Below are positions 18,348-27,459 of a stretch of DNA of 64,000 bases, one piece after another. Where the stretch lies: positions 868,001 through 932,000 of the forward strand of contig CBDIDH010000001.1 of NCBI GenBank assembly GCA_965277595.1, read 5' to 3'. The position numbers and the translations under genes were made by a program. Each line of letters begins with the position of its first letter. Position 1 is the first letter of the stretch. Under the pieces are notes generated by a model, which did not search any database, was not told the DNA's origin, and saw nothing but the letters and a program-made list of their open reading frames with translations. Source of the DNA: CBDIDH01 sp965277595. Lineage in GTDB: Bacteria > Planctomycetota > Planctomycetia > Isosphaerales > Isosphaeraceae.

Positions 18348-18701
18348 TCAATTTCCGTGCCGACACGGTCCAACATGCCCGCAAGGCTTGCGACCGGCCC
18401 CGGCATAATAGCCGGTCGGTTGCAGCGGGGCACGCCGGACGCCCGGTCCATACACCGCGCCCGCGTAGCCGGAGGCATAAAAGGGACGGCCGCGAAGCAG
18501 GAACGACGGGGGATTCGCGGGCTTGAGCGCGACCCGTCCCGATGCGTCCGCCACGGCCTTCGGCGTGATTCGACCCGAGGCGTCGACGATCCGGTAATCG
18601 CCGAGGCCCGTCAGCCAGGGGGGCGCGGCCTGGACGGTTGGAATCGGAAGCAGGCAGACCAGGGCCGGAATCGCGGCGAGAACTTGGCGGCGAGTCAACA
18701 C
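18348..18701 (-). CDS. Small exported protein, hypothetical
   Basis: About 117 residues from a GTG start complementary to 18699-18701, which a GGAGG precedes by about 8 nt. The N-terminus LTRRQVLAAIPALVCLLPI with a following VQA is a signal peptide, possibly Tat-like because of the paired Arg. The mature part holds ADASGRVALKP and a Gly/Tyr-rich stretch (YASGYAGAVYGPGV), ending in a Cys/His tail (KPCGHVGPCRHGN) that could bind metal or form a disulfide. No family recognised. It is divergent from the exported protein at 18880. Confidence 0.6.
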   Translation of the reverse strand: MLTRRQVLAAIPALVCLLPIPTVQAAPPWLTGLGDYRIVDASGRITPKAVADASGRVALKPANPPSFLLRGRPFYASGYAGAVYGPGVRRAPLQPTGYYAGAGRKPCGHVGPCRHGN

Positions 18702-18879
18702 GGTCGGGCCTCCGCTCGGGTGGGGGAGTCGTTTCGGTCCGTCTCGCAACGTCCCTCAATCTCCCTTGATCGAACCGATGGATCGCGCAACTTGACCCGG
18801 ATAGGATGATTGCGGCAAGCTGTTGCCCGGTTGTGACGTTTGCGGCGACCTTGCGGACTCCTGGCGAAAGGCCCAAACC

Positions 18880-19374
18880 GTGACGATCCGTCTCGCTTTC
18901 TTGTTGGTTCTCGTTCTCAACCTGCATTCCGTTGCGCGGGCCGAGCATGCCAAGATCACGCTCGACGTGGTGACGCCTGGGGGTCAGGAAACGGCCTTCG
19001 TCGACCAGACGCCGCCGCCGTCGGGCAAGACTCCGCGGCCGGTGCTCAGGGCGAAGGTTGGCGAGCCGATCCGGGTGAACTGGATCTTTACCAACGCCTA
19101 TCCGCACAAGACGCTCGAAAACGTCGTCATCCACTTCTTCATCGCCCGCGAGGCGAAGGTCGGACAGAAGGAACTACCCGACCCGAACGGCGATTTTGTC
19201 GTCGAATCGGCGTTTGAGATGGATTTCAAACCCGGAGCCAAGGCCGGTCAGAAGCACACGGTGCGAATCATTGAGCCTGGCGTTTACCTCGTCCGGGTCG
19301 AATCTCGACAGACAAACAGCGACCACGAACACTTTTCGGCCATTGATCTGGTGATCGAGGCCGAGCGGCGTTGA
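18880..19374 (+). CDS. Exported hypothetical protein, beta-sandwich-like
   Basis: A 164-residue protein from GTG 18880 (GAAAGG upstream) with a signal peptide (LAFLLVLVLNLHSVARA). The mature part is rich in beta-strand-like segments: VGEPIRVNWIFTN, NVVIHFFIAREAKVGQ, and HTVRIIEPGVYLVRVES, which resemble an immunoglobulin-like or cupredoxin-like sandwich. No cysteine or metal motif is seen, so electron transfer is unlikely. I recall similar planctomycete proteins only as hypothetical. A longer frame from TTG 18823 exists but lacks a start signal. Confidence 0.65.
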   Translation: MTIRLAFLLVLVLNLHSVARAEHAKITLDVVTPGGQETAFVDQTPPPSGKTPRPVLRAKVGEPIRVNWIFTNAYPHKTLENVVIHFFIAREAKVGQKELPDPNGDFVVESAFEMDFKPGAKAGQKHTVRIIEPGVYLVRVESRQTNSDHEHFSAIDLVIEAERR

Positions 19375-19378
19375 TTGG

Positions 19379-19445
19379 GAAGGACCAATGACCAAGGACC
19401 GATGACCGAGGGAAATCGTCTAAAACCCCTGGTCATCGATCCTTG
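19379..19445. repeat. 7-bp-unit hairpin repeat, partial
   Basis: AGGACCAATGACCAAGGACC and GATGACCGAGGG form four units; after a short centre the inverted part GGTCATCGATCCTTG follows. The terminal TTGCAA ends are absent. It lies between convergent genes. Confidence 0.7.
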
Positions 19446-19473
19446 AACCGGGTGCTTATTCCAGGCTTGATTC

Positions 19474-21828
19474 TTACTTCGTCTTCGCGGGCTCGTCCTT
19501 CTTGCCCGAGTCCTGGCGGTAGACGAGGACGCGGTCGTGGACGATCAGGATAAGATCCTGTCGGCCGTCGCCGTCGACGTCGCCGATGGCGAGGTCGCGG
19601 GGCTCCATCGGGTCGCCGCCGCCGCGGAAAGACTTGCGCTCAAAGACCTTGAAGGCCAGGGCGCGCGAGAGATCGGCCTGCCCGGCATAGGTGACGATCT
19701 CGACGAAGTGCTCGGCGGTGTCAATCAGGACGATGTCGGGGTGGCCGTCGGCGTTGAGGTCACCGGCGATCAGGTCGTTGAGCTTGGCCTCGTGGCGGTT
19801 CGACTCATAACTGGCGAGCGGCTTGAATCGCTGCCCCTTGCGGCCGGTGACGACGACGCCAAAGCGGTCGGTTCCGGCGATGAGCAGGTCGTCGCGGCCG
19901 TCGCCGTCGAGGTCGGCGACGTGCATTCCCTGGAAGTCAATCGAGCCGACCGAGAGTGAGCCGCCGGGGCGATAGACGCCGTCCTTGAGGTCGAGGAAGA
20001 GGAGCGACTTCGACGCCTTGTCGAGCAGAACGATTTCCTTCTTGCCGTCGCCGTCGGTGTCAATCGCCGAGGCGCCGACGACCTGGGCCGAGCCGCGGTC
20101 GGTGTCGTACTGGTCCTTGACCTCCCAGCGCCCGGCCTTGTCAAGAACAAGGTTCCGGGCGAACGTGTTCTGGGCGACGAAAAGGGCCGGGCCGTTCAGG
20201 TCGGCGACGGTCAGGCCCGTCGGCGAGACCCCGGCGAGCGGGCCGAGAGCGCCCCCGGCCGCGGCGGGAGGCTCGCCGCCGGATCGACCGAGAAGAAGCG
20301 TCGGCGGGCCGAACGAATTGAAGATCAGGATATCGGGCTGGCCGTCGCGGTTCACGTCAACGACCCGGAGCGCGGGGGGTGCGCCCGTGACGGTCTTGAG
20401 CGGGACGCCGTCGTCCTGGCCCCAGCGGAAGGGGATGTACGTCCCTGATTTCTCGCGGCGGACGGCCCGGAGCGTGAACTCCTCGTTGCCGTTGTTGCGG
20501 GTCCGGGCGACGTAGAGAATCTCGGGCGTCTTGTCGCCGTCGAGGTCGGCGACGTCGAGCGCGACGGGCTCACCGGTGAGGGGCAGGGGGTTGGGAAAGG
20601 TCAACCGGCCCCCGGCGAGGATGCTTCGGCCGATCTGCTTTTCCTGTTCCGAGAGAACATAAACCTCGGCCTTGCCGTCGCCGTCGAGGTCGGCCAGGCG
20701 AACCGTTCGGCCGCCGACGAGGCCGGGGAAGGTCTGGCCCGAGCCAAGGCCCGACGTCCCCGACTGGCGATAGACGAGGAACCGGGCGTTCGCCGGGTCG
20801 GTCACGACGACGTCGGTCTTGCCGTCGCCGTCGAGGTCGCCAAGGGCGAGCGAACGATTCCGGGCGTCCCCTTGCGGGAGCGGGTAAAAGATCAGGCGAC
20901 CGCGCTGACCGGCGTCGTCCACGGGGGCGTCGTCGAGTGTCAGAACCTTGGCGCGGTTCGACTGATTCTCGATCGTCAGGAACTCGGAGCCGGGGCGATT
21001 GTCGATCTTCGCAAAGGCAATCGCGCGGGGGTTCTCGACGTGGAATCGTTGCTCGGGACCGAGCTTGCCCCCTTCGGCCGAGAACCGGATGCGCAAGGGG
21101 TCATCGGTGCCGCCGTCGAGGATCACCAGATCGTCGCCGCCATCGCCGTCAAAATCCACGGCGCGAAGCATTCGGGGGTTCGACGCGGTATGCGGCAGGC
21201 GTTCGGGCTCGCCGAGCTTTCCCTTCGCGTCCTGAAAGACGACCGTCAACTCGCCCGAGCCGAGCAAGGCGAGGTCATCGCGGCCGTCGCGGTTGAGGTC
21301 GCAGGTCGTCAGTGACGTGCCGCTCTCAATGGCCTCGCCGGTGATGGTGATGCGCTTCGCCTCGGCGTTATCAAAGCGGCCCTCGCCCTTATTATAAAGG
21401 ACGATAAGCTCGGCGGGATTGCCGTAAAAGGCGAGGTCGGGCTTGCCGTCGCCGTTGAAGTCGCCGACGGTCAGGCTGACGACTTCCTTGTTGACCGGGA
21501 CACTCACGAGCCGCATCCGGCGGTCGCCGACGATCTGGTTCACTTCGGGCTTGAGAAAGCTCGGTCGAGTGTCGTCGTCGCCGTCTTTCTTGCGGCTCAG
21601 AAGCAGTTCGATCCGCGACCGGCCATTGTTGCTGACAACAATATCATCGGTCTTATCGCCGTCGAGGTCCTTGACAACCAGGTTGCTGATCCGGGTATCG
21701 AGTTTATAAACCTCAAGCGGGAGGAACCCGAAATACTCGGCGAGCCTCGGCTCATCGGCCCCGGCCTGACTGACGAGAACTCCAAAAATCAACGAGGCCG
21801 CGACCCACCGACCGATCCGTTGGCGCAT
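19474..21828 (-). CDS. Exported FG-GAP/VCBS repeat protein (integrin alpha-like beta-propeller)
   Basis: A 784-residue secreted protein. The ATG complementary to 21826-21828 begins a signal peptide (RWVAASLIFGVLVSQAGA). The rest consists of at least ten FG-GAP/VCBS repeats with the calcium-loop pattern DxDGDGxxD, for example DLDGDKTDDIVV, DFNGDGKPDLAF, DLDGDGKTDVVV, DVNRDGQPDILI and DVDGDGRQDLIL. Such repeats form bladed propellers that mediate adhesion or ligand binding. No enzymatic domain, PEP-CTERM or anchor is visible. The acidic C-terminus ends in KKDEPAKTK. It is followed 205 bp upstream by the tricorn gene on the same strand. Confidence 0.88.
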   Translation of the reverse strand: MRQRIGRWVAASLIFGVLVSQAGADEPRLAEYFGFLPLEVYKLDTRISNLVVKDLDGDKTDDIVVSNNGRSRIELLLSRKKDGDDDTRPSFLKPEVNQIVGDRRMRLVSVPVNKEVVSLTVGDFNGDGKPDLAFYGNPAELIVLYNKGEGRFDNAEAKRITITGEAIESGTSLTTCDLNRDGRDDLALLGSGELTVVFQDAKGKLGEPERLPHTASNPRMLRAVDFDGDGGDDLVILDGGTDDPLRIRFSAEGGKLGPEQRFHVENPRAIAFAKIDNRPGSEFLTIENQSNRAKVLTLDDAPVDDAGQRGRLIFYPLPQGDARNRSLALGDLDGDGKTDVVVTDPANARFLVYRQSGTSGLGSGQTFPGLVGGRTVRLADLDGDGKAEVYVLSEQEKQIGRSILAGGRLTFPNPLPLTGEPVALDVADLDGDKTPEILYVARTRNNGNEEFTLRAVRREKSGTYIPFRWGQDDGVPLKTVTGAPPALRVVDVNRDGQPDILIFNSFGPPTLLLGRSGGEPPAAAGGALGPLAGVSPTGLTVADLNGPALFVAQNTFARNLVLDKAGRWEVKDQYDTDRGSAQVVGASAIDTDGDGKKEIVLLDKASKSLLFLDLKDGVYRPGGSLSVGSIDFQGMHVADLDGDGRDDLLIAGTDRFGVVVTGRKGQRFKPLASYESNRHEAKLNDLIAGDLNADGHPDIVLIDTAEHFVEIVTYAGQADLSRALAFKVFERKSFRGGGDPMEPRDLAIGDVDGDGRQDLILIVHDRVLVYRQDSGKKDEPAKTK

Positions 21829-22033
21829 CAGAGGTTTCCTATCCTTGCTCGATACCCTGCTCAATCTCATCCTGATTCAACCGGAACAGACTACGCTGTC
21901 GCCGGGCTCTCGGCAAGATCGGCGGACCTTGCCCGAAGAGTTCGGCGGGCTTTTGGCAGCGTAAGGGGCGCTGGTCACGTAAGAAGAAGGGGCGGAGACC
22001 AGGGACTGATTCAATGACGTCGAGAAATCAGGG

Positions 22034-25000
22034 TCAGTCGTGGCTGGTCACCTTCTCGGCGGGTTTAAGGTCTTTCAAGACCTCCTTGACGGCCGTTTCG
22101 AGCTGGCGGTCGAGGCCGGAGAGGTTGTCTTCGGGGCGGTTCTCGACGGTGACGTCGGGATTGACGCCGGTGTTTTCCATGTTCGTCCGGGGATTGTCCG
22201 CGAGGTAAACGCCGACGCCGGGGGTGCGGATCGTCGAGCCATCGATGAGCGCATAGCTGCCCGTGCCAATCACGGCGCCCATCGTTCGGGTGCCGACGAG
22301 CCGACCGAGACCAAGAGCCCGGAATCCAGCGGGGAACATCTCGGCGTTCGAGGCACTCCGCCAGTTCTGAAGGACGACCTTCGGGCCGTAATAACCGGCA
22401 AAGGGGCGCGGGGTCGGCTCGGTGCCCCGAGGATGCCAGACCTGATAGGGGCGCTGAACGAGAATGGCCAGGAGTTCCTGTTCAATGTTGCCGCCGCCGT
22501 TGAATCGCTCGTCGATGACCAGTCCGTCTTTATGGCGGAACTCGGCCAGGTCCTTGCGGAAGCGGGCGAGCGAGGGTTGGTCCATCGCCTTGATGTGGAG
22601 GTAGCCGACCCGCCCGTCGGATTGCTTGTCGACCATCTCGCGCCTTTGCTTCACCCAGCGCTCGTAGCGAAGGTCGCCGAAGGCGGCGAGCGAGATCGGC
22701 TCATACTTGACCTTCCACGCCCCTTCGTCTTTCGGCGTTGAGTTCAGGGTCAATTCGACCCGGCGGTTGAGCCGGCGGCCGAGTCGTTCCCAGTAGTTCT
22801 CACCGGCCTTGATCGGTTTACCGTCGATGGCGAGCAGGTAATAGCCGACGGCAACCTTGATCCAGTCCTTGTCGGCCGGTCCGTCCTCGTAAACGTGCGA
22901 AACCTTGTAGCGGCCGGCGTCGTCGTCGGGCGTCAGGTCCAGGCCAAGGTGGCGGGTCGATCCGGCCGACGACGATTCGCCATGATTGCCGGTCGAGGCC
23001 CCCGTGTGCGAGGCGTTTAATTCGCCGATCATCTCGTTGATCAGGTTGAGAAGCTCCTGGCGATCGCCGACGAAGGCGACGAGCGGCTTGTAACGGGCTC
23101 GGGCGGCGTCCCAGTCTTTGTCGTGCATCTTGGGATCATAAAAGCGATACTTCATCGTGCGCCAGGCGTCGTCAAACATCTCGTCCCATTCCTTGGGCTT
23201 CTCGACCTTGACGGTGACGTGGAACGAGACCTTCTTGCGCGGCGATCCGCCCGAGGTGGCTGAGGCTTCGCCGGTCGTCGTCGTGTCGGCCGATCGCCCC
23301 GCGAAACCGCCGCCGCCCGAGGCGGGAATGCTGTAGACGGAATCACCCTCCTGGAAGAAAAGCGAGCGGCCGTCACGCGAGAGGTTGAGATTGGAGATTC
23401 CGCCGCGAGGACCAGATTGCGAGCGATCGCCGTCGGTGTCGATCGCTGCTGGGGCGCTTGAGGTGAGCCGACTCAGGCGCTTGCCGTCGTCGCGGATCGA
23501 GTAAATCGCCGAGCCGCGACCGCCCCGGCGTCCGTTCCCTTCCGAGCCGACGAAGAGGAGCGTCTTGCCGTCGTTGCCCGGAAGATACGACGAGACCGAG
23601 GCGACCAAACGCGTGACCTGCCGGGTTCGTCGCTTGAGTCCGGGCCAGTCAATCTTCGGCTCCTTCGGCGGTGAGGCGCTTCGCGCGGTCGGGCCTCGGC
23701 GACCGGCCTCGGCCGAGGGCTCGGCCTTGTCGTCGTCGGTGTCGTCGGGGTCTTTCTCGATCTTCTCAAGGGGCATGGCAAAGAGTTGAGTCGTCGGGTG
23801 GTCGGAGCCGTCGACGCCGCCGTCGGTTCGAAGGAAATAGAGCGTCCGGGCGTCGGCCGAGAACTGAGGACTGCGCTCGTCGAAGGGGTCAAAGGTGACT
23901 TTTTTCTCGTCGCCGCCGTCGGCGGGAACGAGGTAGATGTCGGTCGACCGCGAGACGTCGGCCCGAGAAAAGGCGATCCAGTGGCCATCGGGCGACCAGG
24001 CCGACCGGCCGATATGGCCGAATTTCGAGGAGGCGAGCGTCTTCAAGGCGGTGCCGTCGGCCTTGATCGTGTAAAGCTTGTCGTCCGACCCGGCGAAGGC
24101 GAGCGCCTTCGAATCGGGCGACCAGATCAACGACGACTTGAGGGTATCAAGGTCGGTCAACTTCTTCGACGCCCCGGCGCCATCGGCCTGAGCCACGTAA
24201 ACTTCCTCGCGCCCGCTCTCGTCGGAAACGTAGGCGATCCTTGAACCATCGGGCGCGAAGACGACGTCGCGGTCGCGCGCCGGGCCGTTGGTAATCTGGC
24301 CAAGCTCGCCGGTCTCGCCGGTCGGCGCGGTGAAGATTTCACCGTGGACGCTGAAGGCGATGCGCTTGCCGTCGGCCTTGAGGTCGTAGTCGTCGAGCGT
24401 GCCGTGAAACTCGCGGAAGTCGGTCAGACTTTCCTGGGTCTCGGCGGCGATCTCGAAGGTCAACGGGGTGATCTTGCCCGAGTCGACGTCGAGGAGGCTG
24501 ATGCCGAAGTCGCGTTCGAAGGCGATCGTCCGGCCGTCGGCCGAGATGGCCGGAAAGCGGACGTCGCCGGTCGTGAAGTGGGTCACCTGCTCGGCGGGAC
24601 CCCCCGTCTCGGCGACGCGCCAGAGGTTGGCCTGGCCGTCGGGGTCGCGGTCGGAGACAAAATAGATATGACCGTCGTGTCCCCAGAGGGGCCACGAGTC
24701 CATGCCGTTAAAATCGGTCAGATCGGTGAACGTCCGCGCCTTGAGGTCCATCACGGTGACGTCGGTCTGATAGGCGCCTCGATAGTGCTTCCGCCAGTAG
24801 ACCTGGGCCTTGCGGTTGAGGGCGAGCCTGGAGCCGTCGGGTGAGTACGAGCCCGAGACGCCCATGTCGGGACCGGCGTCGCGCGGCTGGCCGCCGGTGA
24901 CGGGAACGGTGTAGAGTTTTCCCATGAAATCCTCGCCGCGCTGGCTGGCGAAGAGGATCGATTTGCCGTCGGGGGTCCAGTTCAAGACGATGTCGTCGGC

Positions 25001-25315
25001 CGGGTGCGTTGTCAGCCGGGTGATCGCGCCGCCGAGGGTGGGGATCAGGTAGACGTCGAGGCCGCCGCCGTCGCGGTCGCTGGAGAAGGCGATGAGTTTG
25101 CCGTCGGGCGAGAACCGCGGATAAACATCGCGCGCCTTGTTGGCGGTCAGCCGGAGGATGTCTTGACCCGACTCGCTCGCGGTCCAGATGTCGCCGAGGT
25201 AGCAAAAAGCGACCTTGCCCTGATGGTAATGCGGGTAGCGCACCAGCCTGGCCTCGCGCCCGTGGGCGTTCAGGGCGAGGCAGGCGACGAGGGCGAGCGT
25301 TCCGAGTCGGATCAT
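22034..25315 (-). CDS. Tricorn protease homologue (S41 family), exported
   Basis: A 1,093-residue protein with a signal peptide (IRLGTLALVACLALNAHG). It has an N-terminal TolB/WD-like propeller (residues about 25-330; repeats such as PRFSPDGKLIAFSSDRDG), a second propeller (340-620), a PDZ-containing middle part (about 740-850) and an S41 protease domain. The His of the triad is in NASHTGAS near residue 770, the nucleophilic Ser in WRSASNAEMFP near residue 985, and the late Glu in NTGVNPDV. Tricorn trims oligopeptides; bacterial exported versions probably do this in the periplasm. Length matches the family (about 1,070-1,100). Confidence 0.9.
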   Translation of the reverse strand: MIRLGTLALVACLALNAHGREARLVRYPHYHQGKVAFCYLGDIWTASESGQDILRLTANKARDVYPRFSPDGKLIAFSSDRDGGGLDVYLIPTLGGAITRLTTHPADDIVLNWTPDGKSILFASQRGEDFMGKLYTVPVTGGQPRDAGPDMGVSGSYSPDGSRLALNRKAQVYWRKHYRGAYQTDVTVMDLKARTFTDLTDFNGMDSWPLWGHDGHIYFVSDRDPDGQANLWRVAETGGPAEQVTHFTTGDVRFPAISADGRTIAFERDFGISLLDVDSGKITPLTFEIAAETQESLTDFREFHGTLDDYDLKADGKRIAFSVHGEIFTAPTGETGELGQITNGPARDRDVVFAPDGSRIAYVSDESGREEVYVAQADGAGASKKLTDLDTLKSSLIWSPDSKALAFAGSDDKLYTIKADGTALKTLASSKFGHIGRSAWSPDGHWIAFSRADVSRSTDIYLVPADGGDEKKVTFDPFDERSPQFSADARTLYFLRTDGGVDGSDHPTTQLFAMPLEKIEKDPDDTDDDKAEPSAEAGRRGPTARSASPPKEPKIDWPGLKRRTRQVTRLVASVSSYLPGNDGKTLLFVGSEGNGRRGGRGSAIYSIRDDGKRLSRLTSSAPAAIDTDGDRSQSGPRGGISNLNLSRDGRSLFFQEGDSVYSIPASGGGGFAGRSADTTTTGEASATSGGSPRKKVSFHVTVKVEKPKEWDEMFDDAWRTMKYRFYDPKMHDKDWDAARARYKPLVAFVGDRQELLNLINEMIGELNASHTGASTGNHGESSSAGSTRHLGLDLTPDDDAGRYKVSHVYEDGPADKDWIKVAVGYYLLAIDGKPIKAGENYWERLGRRLNRRVELTLNSTPKDEGAWKVKYEPISLAAFGDLRYERWVKQRREMVDKQSDGRVGYLHIKAMDQPSLARFRKDLAEFRHKDGLVIDERFNGGGNIEQELLAILVQRPYQVWHPRGTEPTPRPFAGYYGPKVVLQNWRSASNAEMFPAGFRALGLGRLVGTRTMGAVIGTGSYALIDGSTIRTPGVGVYLADNPRTNMENTGVNPDVTVENRPEDNLSGLDRQLETAVKEVLKDLKPAEKVTSHD

Positions 25316-25417
25316 GATCTTGAAGACCCATCGAGGAGGATCAGCGCGACGACCGGCGCGACGACCCCGGCCCTGGTTTATCGTAGACCGGTCCTTTCAG
25401 GGCCGCAATCCCCGAGC

Positions 25418-25530
25418 CTGGAGGATTGCATAGTCCGTTTTTCAATGACCAATGACCAAGGACCGATGCCCAAAAGTCGGAATTTTTCGGTCATCGGTCA
25501 TCGGTCATCGGGACTTTGCAATTCTCCTGA
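25418..25530. repeat. Complete 7-bp-unit hairpin repeat with terminal inverted repeats
   Basis: The left end CTGGAGGATTGCATAGTCC is matched by the right end GACTTTGCAATTCTCCTGA in inverted orientation. Between them lie AATGACCAATGACCAAGGAC on the left and GGTCATCGGTCATCGGTCAT on the right around a short AT-rich centre. Confidence 0.85.
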
Positions 25531-25560
25531 TCCCCGAGCCTTTTCCGACCGAAATCCAAC

Positions 25561-25597
25561 AAAAAAGCCCGGCGTGACCCATCAGGCCACGCCGGGC
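25561..25597 (-). terminator. Intrinsic terminator of the ArsR-family gene
   Basis: On the minus strand GCCCGGCGTG pairs perfectly with CACGCCGGGC (25588-25597 with 25567-25576), followed by six T (complement of 25561-25566). It lies 30 bp after the stop of the regulator gene. A textbook Rho-independent terminator. Confidence 0.93.
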
Positions 25598-25627
25598 GAA
25601 AGGCTCAAAAGTCGGATGCGTCGATGC

Positions 25628-25963
25628 TCAGACGACCACGCCCTTGACGATCCCGGAGAGTTGCTCGCCGGTGTTCGTCAGGCTGTAGAAGTTGTTCTTG
25701 CCCTGACGTCGGGGCGCGATGATTCCGCCGTGGCGGAGCAGGGCGAGGTGGTGGCTGACGGCCGGCTGGCTCTGGCTGAGCGCCTCGCAAAGCGCTCCGA
25801 CGTGCTTCTCGCCTTCGGAAAGCATGAGAATCACCTGGAGACGCGTCGGGTCGCTGACCTGCTTGAGCAGGACGGCCGCCCTCTGCATCTGCTTCAAACG
25901 GGCGGCGGAGTCTGTCTTCGCCTTGGCGGCTTTCGTCTTCGGAAGCGTCGCTGTGGTCGCCAT
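25628..25963 (-). CDS. ArsR/SmtB-family transcriptional regulator
   Basis: A 111-residue winged helix-turn-helix protein. An Ala/Lys/Thr-rich N-terminus precedes VSDPTRLQVILMLSEGEKHV (helix 1-2), the recognition helix region LSQSQPAVSHHLALLRHGG and the wing RRQGKNNFYSLT. The metal-binding motif ELCVCD of ArsR-type sensors is not present (only one Cys, in GALCEAL), so it probably senses something other than arsenic, cadmium or zinc at that site. The ATG complementary to 25961-25963 has GGAGAG upstream. It has its own strong terminator and stands alone, so its targets are not evident. Confidence 0.92.
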   Translation of the reverse strand: MATTATLPKTKAAKAKTDSAARLKQMQRAAVLLKQVSDPTRLQVILMLSEGEKHVGALCEALSQSQPAVSHHLALLRHGGIIAPRRQGKNNFYSLTNTGEQLSGIVKGVVV

Positions 25964-26187
25964 GTGATGTCTCTCCAACGAAACGTAACGAAAAGGAACA
26001 AAACGAATCGGAAAGTTTCAATGCGATGCCGCGATTTTGTTCGCGGGCAAGGCATCCGAGGGTGTTCACCCGAGAATCGGTTGACCAATGGAGAATGAAG
26101 AAGAGGGGGGCCGCGGGCACGCACGCCCGAGCGATCACGACGCCCGTGAAGACGTCGATGATGTCTCCGATCTCGATTGCTGTCTCT

Positions 26188-26215
26188 ATCCTATCGTAAT
26201 TTCTATGAGCGTCAA
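26188..26215 (-). promoter_or_regulatory. Candidate promoter for the ArsR-family gene
   Basis: Reading the minus strand, TTGACG (26215-26210) is followed after 16 bp by TAGGAT (26193-26188). It would give a leader of about 220 nt. The surrounding zone is AT-richer than the window average. Prediction from consensus only. Confidence 0.35.
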
Positions 26216-26449
26216 GATTAACCAGTCTTTCAATGTGACAGAATTCCTCGGAATCACTCTTGCTCTTATTATAGAACCCAACGAGACGATGTGTTGACCC
26301 GATGTTGACGCCTTCTGGTTTTCTCAATCAGGTGCATGTTGTCAAGCGTGGTATTTCGATGCTTGATTGTATTCGAACGTCGCGGGATGTTCGCCATGAA
26401 CGCTGGTTTGGAATGTCGGGAATGCGGGGAGGGTTGCTTATCAGTGAAC

Positions 26450-26526
26450 GGATGACCAATGATCGAAGGAAGAGGCGATAAGGTTTTCGACTGGTTATTC
26501 TGCATCGGTCCTCGGTCATTCTTGAT
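26450..26526. repeat. 7-bp-unit hairpin repeat, partial
   Basis: The left part GGATGACCAATGATCGAAGG and the right part GCATCGGTCCTCGGTCATTC are inverted copies around an AT-rich centre. The terminal TTGCAA motifs are missing. Confidence 0.65.
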
Positions 26527-26646
26527 ATTCAGAGCCGCCTTGAGAGGGCCGCGGCTTGACCGACGGGGCGGCGAGGGTGAGAATTCGGACGATCCGGGCC
26601 TTTCCGTCTCGCGGAGTTTTTCAAGACGTCAAAAGAGGCGACGACG

Positions 26647-27459
26647 ATGAGACCGAACCGCGTCAAGGCGAGGTTGAGCACGGGGGGCGTGGCGGTCGGA
26701 ACGTTTCTCCTGGAGTTCGCCACGACGGGAGTCGCGCGGATCGCCGCGGGGGCCGGGGCGGACTTTGCCGTCTATGACATGGAGCATACCGGCTGGAGCA
26801 TGGAGACGATTCGAATGCTCGTCGCGACGACCCGAGCGACCGACCTCGTGCCGCTGGTTCGCGTCCCGGCGACCGAGTATCACTTCATCGCCAGGGTGCT
26901 CGACCTGGGAGCGCTGGGCGTGATGGTGCCGATGGTCGAGTCTGGCGAGCAGGCGGGGCGGATCGTGGATTTCGCCAGATATCCTCCCGAAGGGCGGCGC
27001 GGGTCGGCCTTTGGGGTCGCGCACGATGATTACCTTGGGGGCGACGTGCGCGATAAGATGGAGAGTGCGAACCGCGAGCAAATTCTCATCGCTCAGGTCG
27101 AGACCGCGCGCGGGGTTGAGAACGTCGAGGCGATCGCGGCGACACCGGGAATCGACGTCCTCTGGATTGGCCAGGCCGACCTTTCCAGCTCGCTGGGCCT
27201 GGCGGGAAAGTATGACCATCCGCGCTACCTCGCGGCCGTTGACCGCGTCGCGGCGGCCTGTCGCGACCAAAATAAGGTGCTGGGTTACCTCGCCCTCGAC
27301 GTCGACGACGGCAAGGCAATGCTCGGCCGAGGGGCGCGGATGCTCGCTTATGGAGGGGACATCTGGCTCTATCAGCGGGCCTTGCGCGAAGGTGTATCCG
27401 CGCTCCTGAAGGAAGCAAACGGAACGAATCCCGAGCCGAATGGTCCGGTCTCCGCATGA
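26647..27459 (+). CDS. HpcH/HpaI aldolase/citrate lyase family protein
   Basis: A 270-residue class II (metal-dependent) pyruvate aldolase of the HpcH/HpaI type. Visible features are DFAVYDMEHTGWSM (with the catalytic His), PLVRVPATEYHFIARVLDLG, GVMVPMVES, and the metal-ligand Glu and Asp in IAQVETARGVENV and WIGQADLSSSLG. These enzymes reversibly cleave 2-keto-3-deoxy or 4-hydroxy-2-oxo acids to pyruvate plus an aldehyde. The substrate is not predictable. It overlaps the next open frame by 20 bp if that gene starts at its first ATG. Confidence 0.9.
   Translation: MRPNRVKARLSTGGVAVGTFLLEFATTGVARIAAGAGADFAVYDMEHTGWSMETIRMLVATTRATDLVPLVRVPATEYHFIARVLDLGALGVMVPMVESGEQAGRIVDFARYPPEGRRGSAFGVAHDDYLGGDVRDKMESANREQILIAQVETARGVENVEAIAATPGIDVLWIGQADLSSSLGLAGKYDHPRYLAAVDRVAAACRDQNKVLGYLALDVDDGKAMLGRGARMLAYGGDIWLYQRALREGVSALLKEANGTNPEPNGPVSA

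Larger units (their letters stand above)
25964..26646. other. Long intergenic region between arsR-like gene and aldolase
   Basis: About 680 bp between divergent genes. It contains a short heptad-like stretch next to the regulator start (25983-26004), a locally AT-richer zone (26170-26310) with a candidate promoter for the regulator, and a partial hairpin repeat (26450-26526). Open frames here look random; I see no gene. Confidence 0.5.
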
